From the NCBI GenBank assembly GCA_944392765.1, contig CALXXU010000001.1, positions 1-64,000 on the forward strand: 64,000 nt of DNA. Reading direction: 5' to 3'. Positions 42,790 to 51,800 of this stretch are shown piece after piece. This DNA comes from an uncultured Anaerobiospirillum sp. (lineage in GTDB: Bacteria > Pseudomonadota > Gammaproteobacteria > Enterobacterales > Succinivibrionaceae). The first letter of the stretch is position 1. Every line of letters starts with the position of its first letter. Under the pieces are notes generated by a model. That model had not been told where the DNA came from, ran no database searches, and saw only the letters and a list, made by a program, of their open reading frames with translations. A program made the position numbers and the translations under genes.

Positions 42790-43585
42790 ATTGCTCGCCG
42801 CCCAAACCTTGATCTCGAACATAAAGTTCAACCCGCCCTATCCCACCTCCCCAATAACGTGCTACAAGAAGCAAGCAACTTCATTATCGTGAAGAGCAAA
42901 ACTAGACATCACAATTGTTGTTTAATTACGAAAAAATGGAACTGCGTTTTTGTCTGTATAGTGGCGACACTATACTGGTAAGGCAGTGATGGCGATAGTG
43001 ATATCGTTATCACTTGCAACCCAAATGATGCGGTTGGGGTTTAAATTATTGTACTGCCTTTAGGCTGGACGATAATTTAAAATTTTGTGTCATGTAGTAT
43101 TGTTTTTCATTCTCTCTTTGAAGTTGCTTTGGTAGCTTCCTTTTGCCTCGGTAAGGGGGAGTGATGGCTTGCAAAGTTATCGCTTCCGTGTGCTGGTAAC
43201 AGTACTTACAGCCTGACATACAATAGAGCAATATCTATTGTATGGTATAAAACTATTGGGACCTAATAGGGTTGACACTTATGTGGTACAAAGAGAGAGA
43301 TGACTGACCCTAGTGCATGTGCTTGCATTAGTTTACTTATGACACAAAATCTGTAGAGCAATCTATAGACTCAGCTGATAAGTTTGGATTATGTTGCAGC
43401 GTTCCTCGGGGAATGAGCGCCTCCTTAAGTTGTGATAAAGGAAACCTAAACAACTTATGGGGAATCCGACTATCACTTTTGTGATAGTGGTTCCAAGATG
43501 TCTCATATGGCTAAAGGCAAAGCACGGAACGACTACTACTATAAGGTCGAACCGCCTCATATGAGACACCAAAATGTTGCAAAAT
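42790..43585. other. Gene-poor, AT-rich, palindrome-rich region
   Basis: No credible gene. Short frames here (43046-43231 and 43363-43572, minus) lack family features. Several inverted repeats stand out: GTATAGTG-GCGA-CACTATAC (42956-42975), the near-palindrome GTGATATCGTTATCAC (42998-43013), CATACAATAGA with TCTATTGTATG (43217-43244), CTATCAC-TTTT-GTGATAG (43470-43487) and TGTCTCATATG with CATATGAGACA (43499-43568). The density suggests remains of mobile elements. Confidence 0.6.
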
Positions 43586-43604
43586 TTAATTTGTAACAGC
43601 TCCC
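43586..43604 (+). mobile_element. Solo terminal repeat of the GGGAGCTGTTA element
   Basis: TTAATTTGTAACAGCTCCC, identical to the right end of the 13296-13667 element. No matching left end is visible within about 1 kb upstream, so this is a decayed copy or a larger element whose left end has changed. Bases 43605-43856 hold nothing else I can name apart from the leader of the next gene. Confidence 0.65.
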
Positions 43605-43856
43605 GCAGGCCGCGTTGTCATCTCGGGACGGCTTGCCAAAGTCGTTTAGCTAGTAGCTTCAGGTGAGGGGTGAGGCTATAGAAATGGCATGCTGATAAGC
43701 TTTGTCATGTCTTTGGGCACCGACCATGCATTGCGTTATGCTATTTGACTTGAAGCCTAGATTAGCGCCAACCGCCTCATGGCCCGCAGCGGAGCGTGCC
43801 CAGAATCTAGCTTCAAGCAGCGCTTTTGGTCGATAGGGCCTTAGGAGATAAGCCGT

Positions 43857-45077
43857 ATGGCAAGCTTTAACGTCAATGAGTCTCTTTTTGTCCTAGACCT
43901 CGATGACACCTCCCCAAGCATCCTGCCCGTAGGCGAGATGCTGCCTGATGGCATCACCATCGAAGTCGATCGCGACCGTGGTGAAAACTACGCCTTCTAT
44001 GTCAGCGCTGATGGCAAATACGATATCTTAGCCGCCCGCCCTGAGCTGGCTGAACGCTGGGTCCAAGAAGGCTACCTCGAAAAGCGCATGCTGCAAATTC
44101 ACTGCGATGACTCCGGCGAAATCGACTGCTATCTCTTAATTAGCCCTTGTGCCCACGTCTTAATGCGCCTGACTGATGTGCGCGTCTATCAAAGCCCGTA
44201 CTACGCTCACGTCGTTGCCACTTGTATGTGGAATACCCGCCACCACGACCCATTTATCAATATGCGTGATGGCATCCTGTGCGAGCTCTACGGCGTGGTC
44301 CTGCCTACCTACACCAAGACCCCAAAGATCGCCGATGCCGCCCTCTTTAACAATGTCTTACGCGGGCAATACGATCCTGAGGATATTCGCCGCGATGAAG
44401 ACTTTGAGCCAGGCCGCGCCGGCTTAAATGGCATGACCTTCAATGAGCTGATGACCTTACATGGTATGGAGTGCGACATGATCACTCCTTACTTCCAGGT
44501 CGGAGAGCCCGTCGATGACTTCGTCCAGCTTGACCCTAAGGCCATTATCACCGGCCCATTAGTCTTAAAGGCCCAATACCAAGTCTTTGCCACTAACTCC
44601 GATGTCGTGCTGCTTGCTATGTCCCAAGCTTGGGCCGAGGAGTTAATTGCGCGTAATTACATTACTGCGATGGACTTAAAGGCGGTATATGTCGGCCGTG
44701 AGCAATTACGCATTATTGCCCTGTCGCGCCGCTGTGCGGTTGAAAGCTTAGGCCACCGCCACTTTGGCATTGCCGCTCCTGATGCTTACGCTCTGGCGGT
44801 AAATCTGCGCCGTGCCGTAGCTCAGCATCCAGAGAATGATCTCGAGCACGCTCTGTACTTACAAGAGTACGGCTTAGTCCTGCCAACCCGCTTTGATGTC
44901 TTTGGCGCCGACGGCTCGATCAATCTGCCAGAGGGTCAGATCGTCAACCAGTCAAGTGCTTTGGCCCAGGCTGATGCCATCATTTCCGATGCGGTGCTCC
45001 ACGGTCCTTTTGCCCAAGGCCCATTCTTGGATGAAGTATTAATTGCCTGCCGCGCGATCGTGGCCTCAGCGCAATAG
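43857..45077 (+). CDS. Unrecognised 406-residue protein with an internal duplication
   Basis: I do not recognise the family. AGGAGA lies 9 bases before ATG 43857, and composition and codon use match the neighbours, so it is a real gene. The protein appears to be two related halves about 195 residues apart: residues 46-100 (FYVSADGKYDILAARPELAE) resemble 243-292 (VFATNSDVVLLAMSQAWAEE), and ELYGVVLPT (143-151) recurs as QEYGLVLPT (336-344). There is no signal peptide or membrane segment, and the protein is acidic. It stands alone, followed by a flavodoxin gene with its own leader. It could be a lineage-specific cytosolic protein. Confidence 0.8.
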   Translation: MASFNVNESLFVLDLDDTSPSILPVGEMLPDGITIEVDRDRGENYAFYVSADGKYDILAARPELAERWVQEGYLEKRMLQIHCDDSGEIDCYLLISPCAHVLMRLTDVRVYQSPYYAHVVATCMWNTRHHDPFINMRDGILCELYGVVLPTYTKTPKIADAALFNNVLRGQYDPEDIRRDEDFEPGRAGLNGMTFNELMTLHGMECDMITPYFQVGEPVDDFVQLDPKAIITGPLVLKAQYQVFATNSDVVLLAMSQAWAEELIARNYITAMDLKAVYVGREQLRIIALSRRCAVESLGHRHFGIAAPDAYALAVNLRRAVAQHPENDLEHALYLQEYGLVLPTRFDVFGADGSINLPEGQIVNQSSALAQADAIISDAVLHGPFAQGPFLDEVLIACRAIVASAQ

Positions 45078-45181
45078 CGGGGCTCCCCTTTTGATCCACG
45101 GCGCTGATATGCTATCTTTAGCATTGAGCTAGCAAAGTTTGTTCTCTGGCGCATGCGCGCTCTTCAGAATAGGTTTTGGTT

Positions 45182-45694
45182 ATGAAGCAAATTGGTTTAT
45201 TTTACGGCACCTACACTGGAACCACGGGCAATATTGCCAAGCGCATTGCCAAAGAGCTCGGTGAAGACAAGGTCGCAGTCCACAATATCTGCTGTGAAGG
45301 CGATAAGATGGCAGATTACCCTCTGCTTATCATCGGCACTTCCACTTGGAGCGTCGGCGCGCTGCAAGAAGACTGGAATAATTTCATGCCTAAGCTCGAG
45401 AACATGAACTTTGAGGGCAAGATCGTAGCGCTCTTTGGTACCGGCGACCAAGTCAACTACCCTGACACCTTCTTAGATGGCATGGGTATGCTCTATGAGA
45501 CCTTCCAATTTCGCGGCGCTAAGTTCGTAGGCTTCTGGCCGACCAAGGGCTATGACTTCACTAGCCCGCTGCCGCTCTATAACCACGATAACTTCGTCGG
45601 CCTGGCTTTAGACGAGGACAATCAGCCCGAGCTGACCGATCAACGCATTAAGGAATGGTGCGCCTTAATTCGCCCTGCTTTCGGTTTGGAATAA
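45182..45694 (+). CDS. fldA: Flavodoxin
   Basis: Small FMN electron carrier that can replace ferredoxin, supplying reductases such as pyruvate-formate-lyase activase. The phosphate-binding loop is FYGTYTGTTGNIAK (T-x-T-G-x-T), and the flavin-stacking loops are STWSVGALQEDW (first aromatic loop) and GTGDQVNYPDTF (second, with tyrosine). Length 170 fits long-chain flavodoxin. ATG 45182 is chosen; an upstream TTG two codons earlier has no advantage. It is a single gene; a TATGCTATC -10-like string lies about 75 bases upstream. Confidence 0.93.
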   Translation: MKQIGLFYGTYTGTTGNIAKRIAKELGEDKVAVHNICCEGDKMADYPLLIIGTSTWSVGALQEDWNNFMPKLENMNFEGKIVALFGTGDQVNYPDTFLDGMGMLYETFQFRGAKFVGFWPTKGYDFTSPLPLYNHDNFVGLALDEDNQPELTDQRIKEWCALIRPAFGLE

Positions 45695-45850
45695 AGCAAG
45701 TGCATTGAGCGCCTATTTTGCGCTCTGACCTCCTTTTTGGGGTTAAAGTAAAACTCACAGGCCCCTGAGTGGTAACCGCAGCTGCGGTTAGCGCTCAGGG
45801 GCCTTTGCTTTGGCCGCAATCTGTACTTTAGCCCAACTAAGGAGGAGCTT

Positions 45851-46729
45851 ATGCCTATTCCCCTGCGCTTACGTGGAGTGCTCCTGAGGCACACTCTCGC
45901 CGTCGGCATTCTGCCTAATACCCAGCACTGCATGGTGCTGCATCTGAGAAGCTGCAACGACGGTTGCGTTCCTGCTGACTTGCGCCACCAGGCCGGTATT
46001 CTGCCGCCGCTCTCCCCTGATCCTTCCGACTTAAGCACGATCTTAGAGCAAATGCCACTCAATTCGGCACTGCGCCGGGAGCTTATGCGGGCTCAGCACC
46101 ACGAGGACACCTTCCAGTGGTGTGGTGAAATGCGCCTGGTGTTCTTGGTGACTCCGCGCACCGAAGCCCCGTTAGAGCGTTTTCTCAATCGGCATTTCTG
46201 CGATCACGTAGTGGTGATCGATGGTTTTGCCATCGAGCACAACGTCGATTATTCCCTGGTGGTTCGTCAACCAGTAACTTGGGGCCGGAGCACAAAGAAG
46301 TGGAACTTCGATGACCTCGAGCAATGTATTTACCGAGATCGTCATGGCTTAGCGGTGCTGGTCCGCGCTATTGCGCTCTCGCCTTTAGATGCGCAGTTTA
46401 GTCCCGATCAACCCTACCTCTTCTTTACCGCCAGCGACTGCCGCGTGCACAATGTCCCCAAGACCACTTTCCCGGCCGCCGCAGCTAACACTGCCTCTAC
46501 CGCTGCTGATGGGGCCGCACCGGTAGCTTTCCAAAATATGTTGCTGGGTCTGAACCGGCCCGCTTACGACCTCCGTTTAGCAGGCCTCAGTTTAGTAGGC
46601 CTCAGTTTAGCTGACCTCAGCCTAGCTGATCTCAGCCTATCTGCTCTCAGCGCCTCCGCTCTCAGCCTAGGCAAACTGAGCGGTGATAGCACTGAGCGTC
46701 AGGACCACGCTATCATCACCGGGTGCTAA
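45851..46729 (+). CDS. Unknown protein with a C-terminal run of LSL pentapeptides
   Basis: 292 residues; AAGGAGGAG just before ATG 45851 is one of the best ribosome binding sites in the window. The first ~210 residues match nothing I know and contain several cysteines and His-rich patches. Residues about 243-278 are seven five-residue units: AGLSL VGLSL ADLSL ADLSL, then SALSA SALSL GKLSG, the A(D/N)LXX pattern of pentapeptide-repeat proteins that build a square beta-helix. The DNA is a matching 15-bp repeat, so copy number may vary between strains. Seven units make fewer than two helical turns, short for a free-standing domain. Confidence 0.7.
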   Translation: MPIPLRLRGVLLRHTLAVGILPNTQHCMVLHLRSCNDGCVPADLRHQAGILPPLSPDPSDLSTILEQMPLNSALRRELMRAQHHEDTFQWCGEMRLVFLVTPRTEAPLERFLNRHFCDHVVVIDGFAIEHNVDYSLVVRQPVTWGRSTKKWNFDDLEQCIYRDRHGLAVLVRAIALSPLDAQFSPDQPYLFFTASDCRVHNVPKTTFPAAAANTASTAADGAAPVAFQNMLLGLNRPAYDLRLAGLSLVGLSLADLSLADLSLSALSASALSLGKLSGDSTERQDHAIITGC

Positions 46730-46769
46730 TCAGCCTAACGCTGCTTACCCCGTCGGGTGCTAAATCATT

Positions 46770-46942
46770 CGACCTGTACGGTCGACTGCCACTTAGAAGC
46801 AAACAGCCACAGATATCGTGCTTTCTGCCTGTTTATGGCTCTTATGATTACCACAAAGAGCTTAAGAGTGATTGCAGGTACAGCGCAAAGAGCCGTTTTA
46901 GGTGGTTGTTTACTTAAAGGTGGCACACGACCGTACAGGTCG
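46770..46942. mobile_element. 173-bp miniature element with 8-bp target duplication
   Basis: The ends are CGACCTGTACGGTCG (46770-46784) and CGACCGTACAGGTCG (46928-46942), continuing inward with related TGCCAC...AAACA.CCAC stretches for ~38 bp. The element is flanked by identical AAATCATT (46762-46769 and 46943-46950), a textbook 8-bp duplication. It has no coding capacity. The terminal repeats are themselves nearly palindromic. Parent family not identified. Confidence 0.88.
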
Positions 46943-46985
46943 AAATCATTACAGCACGCTCACACTTGAGCAGAGCTACCATCAA

Positions 46986-47027
46986 CCTCCAAGCAGGGCC
47001 TCACCTGTGCTTGGAGGATTTTTTTTT
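46986..47027 (+). terminator. Terminator downstream of the pentapeptide-protein gene
   Basis: CCTCCAAGCA (46986-46995) pairs with TGCTTGGAGG (47008-47017), followed by ATTTTTTTTT. Confidence 0.9.
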
Positions 47028-47057
47028 GAGCTATCATAGATACAACATATAGATAAG

Positions 47058-47078
47058 AAAAAAGACGCAATTGCGTCT
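47058..47078 (-). terminator. Terminator of the tRNA operon
   Basis: On the minus strand AGACGC-AATT-GCGTCT is followed by TTTTTT, about 30 bases beyond tRNA-Leu. Confidence 0.75.
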
Positions 47079-47107
47079 CTATTCTTTATCTCCATTAAAG
47101 GTCTTGC

Positions 47108-47192
47108 TGGTGCGAAGAATGGGACTCGAACCCACACACCTTGCGGCACTAACACCTGAAGCTAGCGCGTCTACCAATTCCGCCATCTTCGC
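47108..47192 (-). tRNA. tRNA-Leu (CAG anticodon)
   Basis: 85 nt including an encoded CCA end. Acceptor stem GCGAAGA with TTCTTCGC, D-loop GGAATTGGTAGACGC, anticodon arm GCTAGCTTCAGGTGTTAGT with CAG, a long variable arm (GCCGCAAGGTG) as expected for leucine, and GGTTCGAGTCCC in the T arm. It closely resembles E. coli leuQ-type tRNA. It is the second gene after tRNA-Arg. Confidence 0.96.
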
Positions 47193-47204
47193 ACAGCCAC
47201 CTAA

Positions 47205-47281
47205 TGGTGATCCCGATGAGAATCGAACTCATGACCGTCAGCTTCGGAAACTGATACTCTATCCAACTGAGCTACGGGATC
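47205..47281 (-). tRNA. tRNA-Arg (CCG anticodon)
   Basis: 77 nt with encoded CCA. Acceptor GATCCCG, D arm TAGCTCAGTTGGATAGAG, anticodon arm TCAGTTTCCGAAGCTGA with CCG at the anticodon, T arm GAGTTCGATTCTC. First gene of the pair; only 12 bases separate it from tRNA-Leu. Confidence 0.95.
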
Positions 47282-47313
47282 ACAAGCTCATCTGAGCTCA
47301 TCAAGCGGGACGC

Positions 47314-47342
47314 ATTATAGCAACGCACTTAGGGCTTGTGAA
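47314..47342 (-). promoter_or_regulatory. Strong promoter of the tRNA-Arg/Leu operon
   Basis: On the minus strand TTCACA, a 17-base spacer and TATAAT with TG one base before (TTGCTATAAT). The GC-rich GCGTCCCGC follows the -10, the discriminator typical of stringently controlled stable-RNA promoters. Bases 47343-47668 (upstream region of tcdA) hold a TGCAATTT-C-AAATTGCA palindrome and no gene. Confidence 0.85.
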
Positions 47343-47668
47343 GCATCTGCCCTAAAAAATTTTGGCGTGCCACCTTCATTTTGCAATTTCAAATTGCATC
47401 ACAGCAAATAGCGTGTTCTCAAAACGCATAAATATGCCGTTTTAGCCCTAAAGCTCAGAGCTTATCCACCGAAGCAGTGTTTAGAGCAGCGCAATATTAA
47501 AATTGATAACGCCGCTCCCCAAGCTCGCAGGGCCATGTTTTTGTCCCTTGATCTGTGGTACAACAAGGCCGCACGCGAACCATGGGGCACCCCTTAGGGC
47601 ACGCCTTGGGTACTCCTTGAGTTACGCGGCGTTCTGACCATTCTTTCTTCGACAATGCGAGATTTGCT

Positions 47669-48670
47669 ATGGCCTCTTGTTCTGATTTTGCTTTTCTTCA
47701 GTTGCCGCCCAGCGTCCAACAAGAACAATTGGAGCGCTTTAAAGGTATCTGTGCCCTTTACGGCTTTGAAGGCTTCTTGCGCCTGCAAAATGCGCATGTC
47801 GTGGTCTTAGGTAATGGCGGCGTGGGCTCGTGGATTGCCGAGTCACTGTGCCGTACCGGCGTCGGCGCTCTTACCTTGCTTGACTTCGATACGATCGAGC
47901 TTTCTAACTCCAATCGCCAGCTGCACACCCTGAGCACGACGATCGGCGCGAGCAAGGCCCAAACCTTGGGCGCACGACTGTGTGCAATCAATCCCTACCT
48001 CAAACTTAAGACCATCGAGGTACAGCTCACCAAGGACAACGTCGCCCAACATTTAGCCCAAGCTCTGGGCACCAGCCCTGAAGCCTTGCGCGCCTGCCGG
48101 GCCACCCCACTTGAGACAATCGCCGAGCCCCAAGCCTTGGCTCAACAGCGTTTGCGTGCGCTCTATGAGGAGCACACAACCGTGTGCCCAAAGACGGGCT
48201 TGCCGCTTAATGTTTATGTGGCCGAAGCGATCGATGATCTCTTTGCTAAGGCTAGTGCAGTGGACCTACTGCATCGCGCGCACATTCCGCTGGTCACCTC
48301 GGGCGGTGCTGGTGGCCGTATTGACCCGTCACGCGTACGCCTGGGCGATGTCAGCAGCGCTAAGGGCGATCAGCTGATCAAGCGTTTGCGCACTGAATTG
48401 CGCCGCAATTACGGCTACCCTAAAGGCGCTGATGAAGCCCCAAAGAAGGCCAAGCCTAATAGCGAGCGCTTTAATATTTGGTGCAGCTACTCTGATGAAA
48501 AACCGTTGCGTGCTCACGATCGCGCCCTCTCAGATCGCACGCCCGATGAGCTCGGATTGGAGACAACCCCGTCTTTACCAGCCTTTGGCGCCTCGGTTAC
48601 AGTGACCGCTACAGCGGGATTATTACTTGCATCAGTTATAATAAGATGGATTGTGGGCGAGCGCGTCTAA
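47669..48670 (+). CDS. tcdA: tRNA threonylcarbamoyladenosine dehydratase
   Basis: ATP-dependent enzyme of the ThiF/E1 superfamily that cyclises t6A37 in tRNA to ct6A. The nucleotide-binding loop is VLGNGGVGSWIAESL (46-60), with LLDFDTIELSNSNRQLH after it and SGGAGGRIDP later, all diagnostic of TcdA/CsdL. The C-terminal GASVTVTATAGLLLASVII is also conserved. Length 333 against 268 in E. coli; about 48 extra residues (133-181), containing two cysteines, split the segment before EAIDDLF. ATG 47669 has a weak GCGAGA site. No csd genes are adjacent. Confidence 0.9.
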   Translation: MASCSDFAFLQLPPSVQQEQLERFKGICALYGFEGFLRLQNAHVVVLGNGGVGSWIAESLCRTGVGALTLLDFDTIELSNSNRQLHTLSTTIGASKAQTLGARLCAINPYLKLKTIEVQLTKDNVAQHLAQALGTSPEALRACRATPLETIAEPQALAQQRLRALYEEHTTVCPKTGLPLNVYVAEAIDDLFAKASAVDLLHRAHIPLVTSGGAGGRIDPSRVRLGDVSSAKGDQLIKRLRTELRRNYGYPKGADEAPKKAKPNSERFNIWCSYSDEKPLRAHDRALSDRTPDELGLETTPSLPAFGASVTVTATAGLLLASVIIRWIVGERV

Positions 48671-48842
48671 GGCCAAAATAAGCCAAAGTTGGAGACCAAA
48701 AGCCTGTGCTTTTGAGGCCAAGAGTCCCTGCTTGTAGAGACCAATAATCCCAGCTTTGGGGTCAGGGCGCACTTAATTTTTTTTTTTTGCTTGTTATTAC
48801 ACCAGCTCAAGCTAGGTATTGTGCAGTGTGTGAGGCCAAAGT

Positions 48843-51800
48843 ATGTCAGGACAGCACTCGATGATCGATGAGAGCACACGAACTTACCTCAAAAGTAAGT
48901 TGCCTGAGTACTTGCGCGCCCATGGCATTGACCCAAACCGTAATTTCACCTGCCTCAACCCGCAGCATCGCGACTTGGGGCAGAGCATGCACTATAACCC
49001 CCAGACCCAAACGCTCGATTGCCCGCAGTGCCAAACGCGCTACGATATCTTCGACCTCGTGTGCTTGGAGCATAACCTGCCCAGCCTAGCGGCTGCCGTT
49101 AACTATTTGTACGACCAGTACCTAGGATCCCAGCAGGGCTCTGATCAGGTAATGGAGGTCAACCCTCAATCTGAGCGCCCAAATGCCCCTGCAGTCAAAA
49201 CCCATAACGTCAGCGATTTCGACCTCGACCTTGATAATATCAATGGCCTGTCCGATGACTTATTTGCTGGGGTCACCACGGTAGCGCCTAGTGCGGTCGA
49301 GCAGCAAAATAGAAGCGTCTTACCTAAGGCGCAACCGGCACTTGATTTTGGGATCGAAACGGTGCCTGCGACCCACAATCCTAATTTGGGCATTACCTCA
49401 GTACCGGCTCAAGCGCCACAAGCGCCTAGTCCTAGGGGCGGTTTTGACCCATTTAGCCCCGTGCAAACTACCAGCGCTCCATCCCGCCCTGCCCCTAAAA
49501 AGGCACCTCTAGGCGATGTGCGCGTGATGGGCCCTATGAACGGCGCCCCACAGGGCCTGCCTATGGGCCAAGGCCTGCCTATGGGTCAACCTCCTATGGG
49601 CCAAGGCCTGCCTATGGGTCAACCTCCTATGGGTCAGGGCCTGCCTCTGGGCCAACCTCCTATGGGGCAAGGTCAACCTCCTATGGGGCAAGGCTTACCT
49701 TTTGGGCAGCCGCTGAAAACCGTTCCGATCGGCGCGGGCCGCAGCGATCCTTTCTCCGATCCGGACTTTATCAAAGCCCAACAGATCAAACCGACCTTTA
49801 TCGAACCACTGGCCCAGCCAAAGCCTGAGCCAAGTACTCCATCCTACGTGCAACCTGGCGTGCCCGATGGCGATCGGCACAGCAAGCTCAATCCGCCTAA
49901 TGTGCGCAATCTCGACCATATTAAGCTCAGCCCTGAGGAAATCGAGCGTCGTACCGCTGAAATCTGGGGCAAGCCCAACGAGCAACGAGCCGAGCCTGAA
50001 CCCGAGCCCCAGACCTACACCATTCCAAAGAACTCGCCTTACGTTGGCGCGGGGGTACAGGCTAAGGCCATAGACCCGGCCAAGCGTCGGGCCCAAGAGG
50101 CCGATGCCACCCGCCCTGAGGTAGAGATGCCACTGCGCAATCCGACGGCGCCTTCGACCCTGATCAATGGCAAGGCCTTTGATTTTGAAAAAAAGAGCGC
50201 CGCCGAGGTGCAATCGGGCATTCGCGATGTCATGAGCCGTAATCCGCCGGTGCCACAACATGACAGCACAGGTGAGGTTCACACCACGATTACGGCCAGC
50301 ACGCCGCAGGCTGCCGCCACCCTCAATCCTTTGCGCGCGAGCGCCTCGAGCAATGGTCCGAGCACTTTAATTCAGCGCAGCACCCCTACTGCGGCCGCTC
50401 CGGCAGCTGACAGCAGTAATCCTTACGCCAAAGCCTTTGCCGCGCTCAATGCCACCAACGAAAACGCCACGCGTATTTCGGGCTATTCCTCGGCCCTGCA
50501 TGGCAATCAACCGGCCCAAGCGCCGACCGTCAGCACGATGATCAGTAGTGAGCCGGTGGCTCAACCGAGCAATGCGGCTAAGGGCAGTGTCTTTAACCCA
50601 AAGGCACCGGGCACCACCGTCTTTGGCCTGGACGCCCAGCGTCACACCTCGACCTTGATGAGCGACAATCGCGGCCGCGTCTTGACCGATGATTTTGGCC
50701 ATCGCGTCCACGAAGATGAGCTCAGTGCCGCCAAAGTCGCCGCCGCGCGTACTGCCACCTTTGACTTCCTGCACCCCAATAAGGTGTCAGCCGCTCAAGA
50801 AAGCGCGAGCACCAGTAACGCCGCCGCTGTCGGCGCAGCAGCCGCAAGCACAGTCAGCACCGTAGCGGCCAGCACCGCTGCGGCCAGCACGGGTGTCAGC
50901 AGCGCCGCCGCAAGCACCGCCAGTGCTAAAGCCAGCAGTGCCGTAGCCGCCCGCGCCCCTGAAGACACCAGTTCCATCATCTTAGGTGCCACGGTCGCAG
51001 CCGAAGCCCCTGAGACCCCAGCCAGCCCAGCGGCCGTCCCTGCTTCTGTGCAACAGGATATTAAGGCCTTAAACCAAGCTGCCTCCGCGATTTTCTCGGC
51101 CCTCAGCGTCCCTGAGACCAACGCTCAGAACAAAGCTGACGCCAGCCCGGCAGAGCAGGATCAACCAACACCGCCATCCTTAACCGTAGCTCCTGCTCCG
51201 CAACCAGCGGCACCGCAAGTAAGCCCGCAGGCAACAGCGGGGGCAGCGTCAGCTGCTCCGTCGCAGCCTGCCACGATAGCGCCGCCTGCCACGGTAGCGC
51301 AGCCTGCAGCTGCCCCACAGACTGCCGCTGCGCCTCAGCCTCCTGCAACCACCAAAGCTGCCCCACAGCCTCCAGTTGCCACCATGGCCGCGCCTAAGAA
51401 GGCCAAGCCGGAGTTCTTTGCCGCTGAAGAAACCGAGACCAAGATTTTAGAGGTCAACCCGCTCGAAGAGCGCCCGCACAGCAGCGCTCCTGAGCTGGCT
51501 CCCCTCTCCCATGATTTAGATCTGCCGGACGTCGCCAAGTTAGACGAAATGGAGTCTGACTTTGAGGATGATTTAGAAAGTAGCGATAATCCGCTGGCAC
51601 GCTCCGGCCATAAGGATCCGGGCTTTACCTTAAGCGAGGACGATCTGGAGCTGGAAACTCCGCCTAAGAGCGTCGATGCCTTCTCGACCTTAACGGCGAC
51701 CGCCGATGCGCTCCACCCGCAAGGTGCCCTCAAGGCACAAACGCCGAGCGCGCCGAGCGCACCCCGCGCCCCATTTGCGTCTGCTCCGAGCATGGCAGCT

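Noticed and set aside
42613..42981. A 122-codon plus-strand frame after acrB
   Set aside because: It crosses a perfect intrinsic terminator, has no ribosome binding site or family features, and overlaps the candidate RNA.
43046..43572. Minus-strand frames of 61 and 69 codons
   Set aside because: No ribosome binding sites, no recognisable domains, and they overlap palindromes of likely mobile origin.
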